This document shows, piece after piece, positions 52,401 to 64,000 of a stretch of 64,000 nt of DNA. Position 1 is the stretch's first letter. Each line of letters starts with the position of its first letter. Source of the DNA: Coturnix japonica. Taxonomy: Eukaryota; Chordata; Aves; Galliformes; Phasianidae. Below the pieces are notes generated by a model. It ran no database searches. It was not told the DNA's origin and saw only the letters and a list, made by a program, of their open reading frames with translations. Made by a program: the position numbers and the translations under genes. The stretch lies in NCBI RefSeq assembly GCF_001577835.2, contig NC_029525.1, positions 18,040,731-18,104,730 on the forward strand. Direction: 5' to 3'.

Positions 52401-55400
52401 CTGCCATCATTCCCAACCAACACCCAGGAAGCTCAACGTGCTCCGAAGGAGGAAGTTATTTCATATTTGAATAATAAAACACCCACCAGCCTGTTATCTC
52501 CTCCTGAATTACGAGCCTCCGCTGTTATCTCAGCCACACATCACTCCCGACAGCACGGGAACGGCTCCGGCAGCGCTCGCTGTGCTCAGGGCACAGAGGT
52601 GGCACCAGAGCTGGCAGTGCCAGCTGCCCGAGGGCCGAGCATCCCCATCCTGCAGCAGGTGCAGCTCCTGCAGCTCACACTGCTCCTTCTCGCTGCCTTT
52701 TCTGCTCATTGGAAGCCCTCGATGGCACACATCTGCAGAGGCACCCACACATCACTTATCAACAAACCTCCCCTTGCTCTGCCTTCCGAGGAATGACACA
52801 GGTACCCCTCGGGTCCCTCATTACTGGCATTCTGCAGCACCCCCCGCAGGCTCTGGGCACTGAGCATCCTCACTGCTTCATCCCCGGGGTGCGGCTGACG
52901 CGGCTCTGCCTGCAGGAGCAGCGCGGGAGCATTTCAGGTCACGGTGAGCAGCGCTGAAAGCAGCGGCAGGCGATGCTCCGAGTCCTTCCTCCAGGGCCAG
53001 AGCTGCCCGAGCTTCACAGGGAGACGCTGCAAGTGCTTTTCAGCAATGGTAGAGAGCACATTCTGCTTTGGCCCCGGCCTCCAAAACCTTCAGCTCAGTC
53101 ACACTGAAGTCATTTATTCTGAGGCAGACAGCAGCGTGAACAATCCCAGCTCCAGAATTCCAACAAACTCCAGCACCTGGATGCTGAGAACGGCTGCTGG
53201 GTGCTGAGCTGGGCGATGGGCAGGACCACGTCCCCACAGCACAGCACTCCAACAGGGACCTGCACGCTGCTCCCAGCACCCACCACCCCACGGCCCGGAG
53301 CACTCCGCCCTGGTGCAGGCTGCACGGCTGCATCCCTGCTCCTGCAGCCACAGCAACACGTCTGGCACTGGCCAGGAGGTGCAGTGAGCAGGGAGCTGCC
53401 CTGGCACCTGCTGCAGCTCCGGCCCCCACAGCCCACTGCAGCAGCTCGGTTCCCCATCGCTCCAGCAGAACAGCCCAGCAGCAGCCCAGCTATTTTTACC
53501 GAGACAAGAGCACAATAGCAAAAGGCTGCTTGGGAGCTATTTCTGCTTCCAGAACCTCAACAAACGACTTTGAATTAATGAAGGAGACTACCCAAGTGAT
53601 TAATGTGCTGGGAAGGCTCCACAGAAATGTCCTCCCTCGTGTCTGATGTCCCCATGCTGGTGCTGCTGGCGCAGCCGCGCTGCCCTCTGCCAAGCGCACA
53701 GAATGGAGGCAGAGCAGCACCCGCTGCTCCTCGGGGGCTGCACTGGGCATCCCTGCACACCCCAGGATTCTGGTCCTGCTGTCCCACGGTGCTGAGATGT
53801 GCAGGTCCTCCAAGGGTGCAGCTGGAAGCCATGCACAGGGTTCCCATGCCTGCCTTGCACCCACCCCAGCTCCCTGTGGGGCTCAGCAGGACCCGCTGGC
53901 ACTCAAGAGCCACACCTGTGTCCTATTCCCACACCCGTGTCTGCCCCCCTGCCCACGGAGGGGACACCTGGGCTCCTCCATCCTGCCACATCCCCAGCCA
54001 AAGCCACCAGATGGTTGCAATGAATGTGAGTGCCACCACAATGGGAGCTCTGTGCAGCGTGCAGTGGTGCCCACTCATGGTGCTGCAGGGGGACAGGCAG
54101 GGTGCTGCTGCCATCTCCCCTGCACAGCACCAGGTGCTCCAGGGGCACTGAGCCAAAAGATGGGACCAAACATCTCCAGCACTCACAATGAGGATGGGAA
54201 CAGCAGAGTCAGGCCCAGCACAAGCAGAAACACGAGTGCTTGGGACTTTGGAGCCCCTCTGACACCCCAGACCTCATTACCTGCTGGGACAGGACACAGC
54301 ACCATGCTTAGTGCCCATGGTTGGTGCTATCTGCCAGGTCCCAGCAGGCACAGGGCACTTCCACGTGGAGCACAGCCAGGCTCTGGGCTGAGAAGATTGC
54401 AGCAGGGCCAGTCTGCAGCCCCTGCCCCACTCAGGACAGCTCTGCTGGGCTCCCCACAGCACCACCCCGTGCCTGAGGATGCTGCGTGGGGACACGCAGG
54501 GATTCAGCTCACAGACCAAGGTCTGCCCAAATACTCCGAGCTGATGTCAGCAGGGATCCGTTCCCCACGTCCCTGGTGCGACACTGTGTTACCATCACAC
54601 AGCTCACTGCAGGAACCTGGGCACAGCACAGGGCTGGGAGCAGCACCGTAACCACGGGCATCCCCACCTCAGTGTGTGCCAAAGGGAGCTGCCAGCCAAG
54701 GTGATGTGCAGGCAAACATTGTGAGGCGCAGGAAGCACTGCGGTGCCGTTCCATCAGCTCCCCTCTGTGAGTGCTGGTGCAAAATGCGGGCTGTGACTTC
54801 AGCTCGTTTGTTCACACCACGTCTGTGGAAGGGAGTGTTGACCCCGGATGTCCTTATTTGGATTTCCATGACAAATATGAGTGAAGGTTTTCTGCCCCCT
54901 GACAAAGTGGGATCACGCTGCATCGCCCCATCCTGCAGCTGACACCATGTGAACAGAGCCCACAAGCAGTGAGCAGCACACAGCCCAGACCCCACAATGG
55001 GGACGTGGTGATCAAACCCTCTGTTCTGTCCCTCTGCTTTCCATATAACTTCACTCCTTTCCTCTCACACGTGCTGCATGCTAAGCACGCTGCATTCCAC
55101 CACAACAACAAACCTGCAGCAAAGCAAAATAGGTGAACATGAAAACAGAGAACACTTGGGAAGGAACAGCCTTTGACATTCCTCCTCTGTGGAGAATTTG
55201 AAACTTTTTGGGTTTTACTTTAGAATCCAAACCCAAAGGTGCTGTCTGAAGGGAGCCCCGTGCTCACGGCTGAAGCCCAGACGGGTAAATCCCCTCCAAT
55301 GACAATTAATGGCGATCAGGGGCGATGCTAGAAATTTCCTCCACACCTTCCAAAGAGCCACCACTGCTGAGTGCAGCTCTGTACCAGCACAGGAGGAAAC

Positions 55401-57443
55401 AGCCCCTCTGATCTGCAGAGCTGCCACCCCCCACCCAGAGACCCCCAGGCACCCTGCACTGAGCGGGCTGCAGAGCTGCACCATCAGCATTCCGCTGCTC
55501 ATCCCATCTGCTGGGAGATTAATCAGTTTGCAGAGCTGTGGGCAACCCGATGCCTGAGCGCTTCCATCTGCATTTGTCCCAGTAATGAGCCGTGGTGCAG
55601 AGCCAGGTGCTGGCCCCGGTGAATCAGTGCAGAGCAGCCGCCCTGCAGGCAGCCCATGTGGCAGGAGCCGCTGTGCCCCACGGGCAGCCCCTCACAGACG
55701 GATCCTCCCAGTGTGCTCTGAAAACAAAAGAGGAGGTGAATGCGTCCCTCAGCATTCCCCCAACAGAAAATTCCTCCTGGACAACTACAAGGAGTCAAAT
55801 CCCAGCTAATGAGCCAGGATCAAGCTATGGAGCTGCTCTGGGGCACAGCTACAAAGCAGGGGGCAGTGACCCCCAGCCGACACACAGCCCTTCCTGCTGC
55901 TGCTGCTGCTGCAGGAGCTACTTAAGGGCAGCAGCACTGCGAGGGCACCACTGCTGCACAACAACAGCAGCGTTCAGCCGGAGCAGCACGGCTGCAGCAA
56001 TCCCTGCCAGAGCTGTGCCACAGCCCCGAGCTGCTGCAGCCCCAGCACTGCCGGGCACTGGGGTGCAGAACACGCCAGGATCAGCAGCTCGCTGCCTCGC
56101 TGCAGGCCGTCCTACCCCTGCTCACCGTGCGGCTGCTTGGCCACATTATGCAAGAGCTGCAGAGCTGGAGCACGAGGCGCGGGGCCTCCCGTGAGCACGC
56201 AGCCGGGGCTGAGCACGCACCGCTTCCCGCAGCCCCACGCGGGCACCGGGCTCAGCACGTGCCCACACGCAACGCACCGCAGCCGCGGGGCAAACCAGCA
56301 CCAGCCCTCCAGGGGTATCTGACACAGTGGGAGCAAAGGATGGGGATCCGCGACCCCGGGCTGGAGCCCCCCGGGTACTGCACGGCCCAGCGCCCACCAG
56401 AAAACCTGCAGGCACAACCCGCGGGCGGCCGGAGCTGCACAGCTGATGCAGGGCGCTGTGCGGGTGGGAGCTGCTCATCGTACCCACAGACATCAGCCCC
56501 TGGAGCCGGGCTCTGAGGGCGCAGCGCTGCTCTGCGGGTGCCATGGGGGGTCCCGGCCCCACCGCCCTGCGGGCACCGCATCTGCAGGCGGGTGTGCGGC
56601 GGGGGGCGGAGAGCAGCAGCCAGCCCCGCAGCGCGGCTTTGCTCACCGACCCGTTTCCGCCGGTGCCCGCGGAGCCTCGTGCCCTCGGCTCTGCGCTCTG
56701 CGCCGGCGGGGAAACCCGGAGTCCGATCGGCGCGGACGGAGCCCCCCCCAATGGAGCTGGGGGGGATGGGGGGTGATAGGGGGGTGGGGGAGGGCTGCGG
56801 CCGCTCCGCTGTCCCCGTTCCCCCACAAGGCGGGAGCCGCACAGCGCTCGGCGGGGCCGCGCCGCGGACACGCGTGGGCTCTATTGCGCAAAGCGCGAAT
56901 CGCGACCGCCGGGTGGCGCCCTGCGGCAATTAGCGAGGGTAATTAGCGGGGCTAATTGCGGGACCCGTCACCCCCAAACCCCCCCGCGATCCTCCCCAGG
57001 GACCGGCGGCGGCACCCCGGGAGCACCACCCCGCCGCATCCCACGGCCCCCGGCCGCGGTCACGAGTGGGCAGAGGCCGGGCGGCTCCGCGGGGGGGAGC
57101 GCGGTACCCGGAGCCGGGAGCGGGCGGTGCGGGGGCAGCGGGCGGGCGGGCGGCCCCGGGCACCCACCTGCTTCTCCAGGGAGTCCTTGGCCGAGAGGGA
57201 GGGTTTGGGGGAGGGCGCCCGGTCGCAGACGCAGCCCTCCAGCAGGTAGAGCCCCGATGGCCGGGAGCTGGAGTCGGTCTCGAAGTAGAAGAGCATGTTC
57301 TGCAGCAGCGCGAACCACTTGGTGTGCCATTTTGTGTTGTCGGAGCTCCGCTTGCTCAGATAGCCCTTCCTGGCGCCGTCCTTCTTCGCCAGCAGCCCCA
57401 GGTAGGTGACGTGCCCGTCATTGAGCCGCATCCCCTTCTGCAT
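40413..57443 (-). CDS. RASGRF1: Ras guanine nucleotide exchange factor RasGRF1
   Basis: Coding exons: 57168-57443, 51260-51366, 50746-50893, 50520-50612, 49960-50213, 49315-49394, 48926-49119, 48730-48839, 48461-48579, 48187-48347, 48013-48076, 47783-47919, 47365-47447, 46886-47134, 46389-46759, 46096-46221, 45822-45992, 45480-45586, 45001-45113, 44714-44774, 43521-43624, 43354-43438, 43044-43241, 42407-42486, 41828-41945, 41612-41680, 40413-40505. All phases fit; 1256 aa against 1273 in human. Order: PH (start [18 protein letters not shown]), coiled coil ([17 protein letters not shown]), IQ motif ([18 protein letters not shown]), DH ([20 protein letters not shown]), second PH, REM, a Ser-rich hinge with RRRKLSL, and CDC25 ([20 protein letters not shown]). 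The paralogue RASGRF2 differs at many of these positions. RasGRF1 is a calmodulin-responsive exchange factor for Ras and Rac in neurons. No exon is missing. Confidence 0.97.
40740..40816 (+). repeat. CR1 LINE 3' tail fragment
   Basis: GGGGGGTTGGAATTAGAAGA, TCTTCAAGGTCCCCCCAGCC and GTTCTATGATCCT follow the CR1 end closely. Lies in the last RASGRF1 intron, antisense to the gene. Confidence 0.75.
42655..42692. repeat. (CACAG)n pentanucleotide run
   Basis: About seven CACAG/CACGG units in a RASGRF1 intron. The same pentamer recurs at 46797-46850. Confidence 0.9.
43650..43790 (-). repeat. CR1 LINE 3' end, reverse orientation
   Basis: CATCACAGACCAGCTCGGGC, then TGGAAGGGGCCCCCAAGACC and GACCATGGTTGTCCCAGGGA match the reverse complement of a CR1 3' end. 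Confidence 0.7.
44797..44925 (-). repeat. CR1-like LINE 3' end, reverse orientation
   Basis: TTAGAATCACGGCTCTTGGC, then ATGGTTGGGTAGGAAAGGAC and GCTCAGGCTGCCCAGG resemble a reversed, diverged CR1 end in a RASGRF1 intron. Confidence 0.55.
46797..46850. repeat. (GCACA)n pentanucleotide microsatellite
   Basis: About eleven perfect GCACA units in the intron between RASGRF1 exons 14 and 15. Confidence 0.95.
49880..49948 (-). repeat. CR1 LINE 3' tail next to a RASGRF1 splice donor
   Basis: ATCACAGAACGTCCCCAGGT, GGAGGAGACCCACAAGG and AGTCCAGCCC match the reversed CR1 end (TCACAGAATGTCC, TTGGAAGGGACCCACAAGG, GAGTCCAACCC). The fragment lies about 6-12 bases from the exon 5 donor at 49954-49959. Confidence 0.65.
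51860..51877. promoter_or_regulatory. Perfect 18-bp palindrome resembling an RFX X-box
   Basis: CTGTCTCCTAGGAGACAG equals its own reverse complement and contains GTCTCC-TA-GGAGAC, which fits the X-box pattern RYYNYY-N(1-3)-RRNRAC bound by RFX factors. It sits in RASGRF1 intron 1, about 0.5 kb 3' (in + coordinates) of exon 2. Binding is inferred only. Confidence 0.45.
55892..55911. repeat. (CTG)n trinucleotide run
   Basis: About six CTG units in RASGRF1 intron 1. Confidence 0.85.
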
Positions 57444-58100
57444 CTTGGTGGGCTCGGCGGCTCCTCACATGGTCCCCGCCGGGCAGGCGGCGGGCGGGTA
57501 CCTGGCGAGCAGCCGCAGCCCCCGCGCCCGCATCAGCGGCGCCCGCTGCCCCCGGAGCTCGGCCGGCTCCTCATCTCAGCTCCTCGTGCCGCCGCCCGGC
57601 CCCGCCGCCCTCCCGGCTCTGCGCTGTCTCCGCTCCTCCCGCGGCGGCGGCGGCGGCAGTGCCGGGGGAGCGCCGCGTCCCGGAGCCGCGTCTCCCGCAG
57701 GCGGCGGAGTCATGTGACGGTGCCAACGCCGCCACCGCCGCGGACGGCGGCACCGGGACGCCCCGCGCCGGGCACGGATGGGGGATGGCTCTGCCCCAAC
57801 CGCGGCTGCGGGGGCGGCCGCGCCGCCCGGGGTCGGCCCCCTCCTCTCCCTCTTCTCTCCTCTCCTCTCCTCGGGGCCGCCCCCGCGGGTAACGGCGCTG
57901 CCGACCTCGGAGCGGCTCTCGCCGGATGCCCCGCGCACCGCCAGACGGACCCGGGGGAAGCGATGGGCAGAGGAGCCCCGAGGCGAGAGGGAGCACGGAG
58001 CCAGCGGGGATCGCGGCCGGTGGGGGCCCTGAGCCCTCCACGAACCCCGGCTGGCCAGGTTCCCTCTAAGAGAGACCCCCGATAAGCGGGGCCCTCGGTA
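56400..58100 (-). promoter_or_regulatory. CpG island spanning the RASGRF1 5' end
   Basis: Dense CpG and very high GC surround the first exon and extend about 0.6 kb upstream of the ATG at 57443, with GGCGGC runs near 57640 and a pyrimidine tract near 57840-57880. No TATA box. This is the likely promoter. Confidence 0.7.
56750..56800 (+). repeat. G-run cluster (possible G-quadruplex)
   Basis: At least five runs of five or more G separated by a few bases in RASGRF1 intron 1, on the strand opposite to the gene. Confidence 0.75.
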
Positions 58101-58809
58101 AGTGGGACCCCAGGGCTGGCTGTGACCCTCGGGTCGGCCCCGACCTCAGAGCAACGTGGCTCAGCACGTGGCTGTGCTCAGCCCCACGAGGCAGCGCAGC
58201 CGTCGAGCATCCTGCGGAATCAGCCCCGCTCGCGGGATGTCCCCAGTCACGTCCCCCCTTCGTGGTGGGTCTCACACACGGCCCCACACCTCCCGCCCCC
58301 ACGGGGCAGATGGATGGAGGTCATCGCATTCCCATCCACTGCAGTCCCTGATGTTGGGATGGTCCCACCACACTAGGAGGGAGAGCAGCACCTTCAGCAC
58401 CTCATCACAGCCCTCCAGCTGCACAGCCACTGCTGGAGGTCACAAGGGGAGAAGACCCCAGCGTCCCTCTTTACCTCCACGCATCTCGCTCCTTTAAGCC
58501 CCTCCTGCACTCAGACCCGGAGCTGCACAGAGTAAAACGGGGACTGCTGGGAGCTGCGGCTGGGCAGGGTTGGGGGCAGGTGCTGCCCGTCTCCTGGGGG
58601 CTGCAGGTGGGCCCAGGGGCCGCGGTGATGTGCACACACAGCAGCCGGGGTGATGAGGGAGCTGCCCGCCCGCAGCGCCAGAGGAAGCGGCCCCTGCCCG
58701 GGTGTGACCGAGCCCCGCAGACACGGAGGGCATCGGGAGAACCGCGCTAATTAGCTTTGTTTCCGCCGAACACGTTGGCAGATCTCCAAGGAATTCAGTG
58801 AGGTCACAA

Positions 58810-58823
58810 GCTGCCATGGAAAC
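58810..58823 (+). promoter_or_regulatory. X-box-like motif upstream of RASGRF1
   Basis: GCTGCCATGGAAAC fits RYYNYY-N2-RRNRAC, the RFX X-box. It lies about 1.4 kb upstream of the RASGRF1 ATG within a less GC-rich block. Function is inferred. Confidence 0.4.
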
Positions 58824-61800
58824 AAGAGGGAACAGGCTGGAATTGGGAAAGGTGCTGACGTCTCCAGGCACCGGAGCTGCTGAGCAGGGCGCAGCCTTCT
58901 GTCCCCATGGCCAAACTGTGTCAGCATCGCGTCGGCTGTGGGTGGTTGCATCCATCCAGCTCCTGGACATTCCCCGTGCATCCACCTCCTGCAGGGCCGG
59001 GGCCGACCCCTGCTCCTGTCCCATCTCTGAGCTACAGATGGATCAAAGCACACGGCTGAAGGTGCTCCCCATGAGCAGCATGTGCTCATTGCAGAGCACG
59101 AGCCCCAACAGCACGGCAGTGTGGGGACAGGCAGGAGGGGCTGCTCATGGAGTGCTGCAGTCACATTCTTCCTGGGAGCTGGCAAGGTCTTGGATCAAAT
59201 AAATGATAACTTGGAAGGCAGCGCTGCCAGTAATGCCAACACTGTGCGAAAGTGCTGGGAAGGATGAGCACGCCCCATTCAAATGCATGAAATGTGTTCA
59301 GGGGAAGCAGAGGTGACATTTGCATCATTTCTCCCCCATGTACAGCAATGCAGCCTGCCTGGCTGCTGGGGCTGCACAGACAGTGCTTTGTCCAGAGCTA
59401 AGATTTCTCGTTATTTTCAAGGCCCTTGATGGCAGTGGGTTCTCCTCTCTCCATGTAAGTGTTTAATAAACATCAAAGCAGTTCCAATGGGCACCCCTCA
59501 CTAAGCTGAGGTTCGAGTTGGGGCTCACTGCCTGCAGCAGCATCAGCCCCAGCAGCACGACCCACTGGGATCCCCACGCTCTGCTCTGTGCAGGGGGGCA
59601 CACGCAGCACTCCAGGCCCACAACCATGCAAGGACAAGGGGCAACGCAGCAGGAGGGAGGGAAGGTTTCTGCTGCTTCCCGTCCTGCTGTTGGTATCTGG
59701 GCAGGTGCTGTTCCTGTTTCTGACTCCAATGAAACATACAGCCTGCAGTTTCCACGCCAAAATCATCCTCAGTGCAAAATGAACCTCCTGTCGGTCCCAG
59801 CCCTTGCTTCCACCTTTGGCACCAGCTGGATTCATGTTGGCTCTGCCCAGGGCAGGTGCTGTCACACAGCAGCACCCTCCCTCATGGTGTGACCTGCAGT
59901 GCCCACAGAGGGGTCCAGGACGGTGCCTCCCAGCCCTGTCACACAGCAGCTGTAGCACATCACTGCCCTTGAAGACAAACAGCAGGAGGAGTGAGGATTT
60001 GCTGGGTGATTTACATGGGGGAAGAGTCGTCTCCTCTATGACATACATCCCTCAGTGGTAAAAGCAAACGCCTCTGGAAGCTGAGTGGGCGCTGCCCTGT
60101 TCCAAAGGGCTGCTGAGCGCTGGCAGCAGGCACTGCAGGAGAGGTTCCCCACACACTCAGCCACCTCCCACCTCTTTGCAAGGCACCTCATAACATTATG
60201 TAAAAATGCAAATAGAATCCATGCAAAGCTGCAGAGCCACGAGTGCCCGGTGAGAGCCCGGCGAGGAGCAGCCCAGCTGTCCCAGGCAGGGGCTGTTTTG
60301 CCAGCAGTGACACAGCACTGAGTGCTCCGTGGCCATCAGCTGCCCTTCACACCCTCCCTGTGCGGTGCTGGGCTAATGAGCATTGTGCAGGCAGGCAGTC
60401 AGGGCCAACACAGCCTGCCTAACTGTGTTTGGGAGCACGAGATGGGCCTGTGGATCCAAGGCACTGGTAGGAGGTGCCCACAGCTCCGTGGCTGAAGGGT
60501 GCAGGGAGAACCAGGCAATCACTGCCCCCCAGGCACAAATGGGTGCAACACTTGAGCACCATGGGAGCTCCCCAGCCCTGGGACACCCTGTGCAGGTGTT
60601 GAGCTCCACCCCAGCACTGAGAGCCTGCACACCCTGCTGCCCACACAGCACAGCCATCACCATGCCCAGGGCCGTGCATGGTGCACCAGCGCCTGGAACC
60701 AGCTCAGCACTGAGCAGCACACTGGCACTGCGTGCACGTGGCTCACAGAGCAGCTCTCATCCCCACGAGGGCAGACACGCAGGGAGCTCCGGAGGCACCG
60801 CAGTGCGCAGGGCTGCAGCAGTGGCACCACACCCGGGCACAGCAGCTCCTGGTCCAACCCAAGCATCAGTCTCCCAAGAAGGAGAGCACTCCTTTCTGAT
60901 TCTAATTAAACCAATATTGTATCTTACTAGCAAAGGAGTAAACAAACAATTATGGACTTGATGAGGTGTTGCATGCGGTGCTCGCAGGAGCAGGGAAGGA
61001 GCTGGAGGCTGCGGGGGGAGCAGTCCTGTGTTATGTGGCCTCATTCTGCCCCAGCCCTGCACCCAACAGCAAACAGCAGCGAGAGCCCCGTGCCCACTGA
61101 GCTTAGCAAAGGCAGGGAACGACTGCAGGCTGCAGTCACCAGCAATCCCCACAGAACACACAGACGTATTCTGGAGGATTTTCCAATTTGCTGCTTTCAC
61201 AAAGGGATTCTTTATCCCTCCTTCAGGGACCCTCATGCACTCACAGAACACACCAGACCTGGATTCAGCAGTACTGAAAATGAAGCTGGCAAAGTCTATT
61301 TCTGGCCTCCTCTTGGATACTTTGAACAAGCAAGGTGCACTCTGAAAGCTGGGAGGAGAGAGAAGGGCAATGCTCTGCTGGGATGATGCCAACCAGCCAT
61401 GGCTGGGGCACCACAGGGCACCCCCTGCTCTACGGGCAGGAAGGGCCCAGGCCAAGGCCGGCTGCCCCATGCGCTGACGTTGCCGGGGGTGTGAGCAGCC
61501 CGGTACCAAGGAGCAGCCCGAGGACAGCAGCCACGTGTGTGCCGTGACAGCACAGGGAGGTGTGGGATCACCTTGGACAGTCTGTGCTGTGCTGCGCCAG
61601 GTGCGTCATCCCCAGGGCCACCTGGATTAGCCTGGAGGAAGGACAGTGCACTGATGTGGGTGTCCCAGAAGCAGAGCTGCTGGCTGCCAGCCTGCGGACA
61701 ATGGCACTGTGCAACACAGACCATTAAGAATTCAATAACTGAAGCAAATAATTACTTAACATCACGGAGAAATTGTTTCTCCACATCTCTTCGCCAACCC

Positions 61801-63037
61801 GTCTCTATCCACCAAACCATCTTTCCAGGTTTAGAAGATAGCAAAGCACTCCCATATCTGCTAGAAGTGATGGTATAAGGTGTGGAGCCCCAGGATTTGA
61901 TTGGAGTGGAGGAAAAGAGCCCCTGCAGCAGGCAGGACAGCAAACAGGTGACATGGCACAGGTGGTGTGGGCAGCACACTGCTGTCACTGTTACACCAGC
62001 CTGTTCCCATTGTCAGCACAGCAAACCCCTGTGATCACTGCACCATCCTCTCCCCTTTAGCTGCTTACAGGGTGGGTGGGATTAGCTGCCCCAAGGGCAC
62101 CCTAACCCTAATCCAGCCCAACAAGGGGCGCTGAGGGTCCCATCCTGCCAGGCAGGAGCCCCACAGTGCCCCAGCAGGGAGGCTGTCTATCTCCTCCCCC
62201 CCCCCAAGAAGGATCATTCAGCTGTTCCTTTTTGCTGGTTAGAAAACAACCCCATGTGCCCTCCATCAGCCAGGACCTTACCCAGCTTGCAGCCTGCCCA
62301 GGCAGGGGCAGCCACCCCCAGCACCCTGCAGGGACACTCAGGCACACAGCGCCTGCAGCACAGCAGGGGGAAGCACATTGGGGCACACACTGCTTGCTCC
62401 ATGTTGGGATTTGCTGTAAGGACTGCTCTGTCACACAAGGACCAGGTTTATTTTAATCAGATTAATTAAGCATCTGATGCTGACAGAGCACCACTGGGCA
62501 CAGCAGCACTGGGGGACACACTGGGGGCAGTGGCTCTGGATCGCATCTGGGACAGAGCTGGGCTCTGCAGAGTGTTTTTGTGTCACTTATAGAAATAAAT
62601 CAAAGGAAACTTTTGCTAACGTAGAGAAATTCTCTGGAATACAGAACATTCACCAAATGCAATTCTTGGCTGTGTGCGTTCACCAGGACAGGTGGGATTG
62701 GATGGGGATTACCAGGGGGACCTCAGCCCACAGAAACCCCTACCCACCACCAAAGGGCAAACCCCAGTATATACAGCCTAAACCTGGCACAAGTGGCAGC
62801 ACTTCCACTGCCCTGGGCCAGAGCTGCCAGGAAATCCCAGCAGTGCCAGAAGAACCCACACAGTGCACAAAGCACAAAGACCCCCAACCCCAGCACCAAC
62901 ATTCATGCACCCCCATCCCACTGCTGCCTTCCTCCTTCCCTGGGGGGACACTGATTGCACTGCTGGACATGAAGGAGCATTTTGCCTCTATCCCAGCCCT
63001 ACTCAGAGCTCACTACAAATAACGAAACAAAGATTGC

Positions 63038-63061
63038 CTTTTTTTTCTTCTTTTTTTTTTT
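63038..63061. repeat. T-rich run
   Basis: Two T homopolymers split by CTTC. It could be an old retroposed tail in reverse or simple sequence; no LINE or SINE body is recognisable beside it. Confidence 0.7.
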
Positions 63062-64000
63062 GCAGTAGGTGAATGCTGACAGCAAAATCCTCCATGAATA
63101 CTTCATCGCGCTGCCCGCCTGCCCATAGATTTTCTGTCTCTAGGAAAGCATTTCCAGCAGCCGGCTGCACATTGAAACCAGGACCGTGGGGGAACCCAAA
63201 TCAATTGCATTTGAAAGAGGGAATTTTCTGCTGAATGCTATTGCTCCCAATAGCACCGTACACCCGAGGGCGGTGGGAGCTGTGCTGCTCCCCAGGATGC
63301 AGATCCTTTGCTCCGTGGCTGTCCAACATGGGGACGTTTCAGTGGGTCTTTCCCACAGCCCCTCCTGCTCACAGGGACCCTCTGACAGCAGAGGCACCGA
63401 AGCAGAGCTGTGTGCTCAGCCCTCCCCAGCAGCACAGCTGGCACACAGGCTGCATTGGCACAGCTCACAGCACTGCGGAGCTGCTCCTGGCACACAGGGT
63501 CTGTCCCATCCCGGCCCACTGCCAGCCCCCCTCTGCCTGGCTGTGTGCTCCTCCAAATGAATGTGCCCAAATTCACCCCACCGGCATTTACATAACTCAC
63601 AGCTTCAGCAGCAATGGCTGGTTTCCCTCTAAACTGCTCTTTAAAAAGATGGAAGCACACTGAAGAAGATGTTTCCCCAGTGCACTGAGCCCCTGTGCCA
63701 GCAGCCAGCACCTCTAGGCCACCATGATACGCACAGCATTAGCACCTCGTGCAGACACATGAAGTGCTGTGATGGCTCAGCTGTGGGGGTCATGCGGGGA
63801 CACAGAGCAGAAATCCCCCCAGACAGAGCCATGGTTTCCCCTGCTCACCTCACACGTGGGGTGGTGGATCTCCCAGCTGCAGGTGCTGCTCCTGCCTGCC
63901 CAGCTGTGGGGGAGCGAGGGGAAAGCAGCACCCAACACCCCCATGGGGGTCCAAGTGTCCCTGCACGCCTGCAACCAAGGGGAGAACCAGGAGCCGGGGA

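Larger units (their letters stand above)
51367..57167 (-). other. RASGRF1 intron 1
   Basis: A 5.8 kb intron, the longest in the window. It contains a perfect 18-bp palindrome (51860-51877), a (CTG)n run near 55892-55911, G-runs at about 56750-56800 and, toward exon 1, rising CpG density. Scattered CAGCAC-rich DNA fills most of it. No additional exon was recognised on either strand. Confidence 0.65.
58101..64000. other. Flanking DNA upstream of RASGRF1, no gene recognised
   Basis: About 5.9 kb. Open frames are short, lack recognisable domains and look like GC-driven chance. There is an X-box-like motif at 58810-58823 and a T-rich run at about 63038-63061. AT-richer unique blocks lie around 58740-58860, 60170-60240 and 63060-63250. 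A noncoding transcript cannot be excluded. Confidence 0.6.

Noticed and set aside
62098-62115. CCCTAACCCTAA, an interstitial telomere-like motif
   Set aside because: Only two units; expected by chance in 64 kb of C-rich DNA.
57444-64000. miR-184 or an imprinting-control repeat as found near mammalian RASGRF1
   Set aside because: The mature miR-184 sequence is not seen, and no long tandem array comparable to the mouse upstream repeat is present. Birds are not known to imprint this locus.

Overview
The window reads as bird genomic DNA, most likely from a galliform such as chicken. Five vertebrate genes can be assembled exon by exon. The dispersed repeats are all fragments of CR1, the main LINE of birds. 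Gene density is high, introns are short and CpG-rich 5' ends are frequent, which fits an avian microchromosome. Species cannot be fixed from sequence alone, and nothing prokaryotic or viral was seen.

Layout. 1-2256 is intron of FRMD5. 2257-10319 (+) holds the last 13 coding exons of FRMD5 (FERM domain plus C-terminal membrane segment); its first coding exon lies upstream of the window. The 3' UTR probably runs to about 11.78 kb. 12428-17733 (-) is WDR76, complete and tail-to-tail with FRMD5. 19192-33341 (-) is the RecQ helicase BLM, complete in 21 coding exons. 34097-39468 (-) is cathepsin H (CTSH), complete in 12 coding exons. 40413-57443 (-) is RASGRF1, complete in 27 coding exons. 57444-64000 is the CpG-rich RASGRF1 promoter followed by flanking DNA in which no gene was recognised.

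Exon joins were checked by codon phase. They stay in frame and give predicted proteins of about 538 aa (FRMD5, partial), 570 aa (WDR76, or 547 aa with another acceptor), 1371-1373 aa (BLM), 329 aa (CTSH) and 1256 aa (RASGRF1). Boundaries were read by eye and may be a base or two off. The short last exon of BLM was found only by reading for its conserved MAPPKP tail.

The genes do not form one pathway. Their order is the interesting part: from memory, FRMD5-WDR76, BLM and CTSH-RASGRF1 lie in three separate places on human chromosome 15. Other points of note are an in-frame candidate alternative first exon of FRMD5, a 0.3 kb GGAAT-type satellite in the last FRMD5 intron, a coding minisatellite that gives BLM a row of SQ motifs, two X-box (RFX-type) motifs around the RASGRF1 promoter, and a CR1 remnant ending next to a RASGRF1 splice donor. 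No clear case of a wholly new biological system was found.
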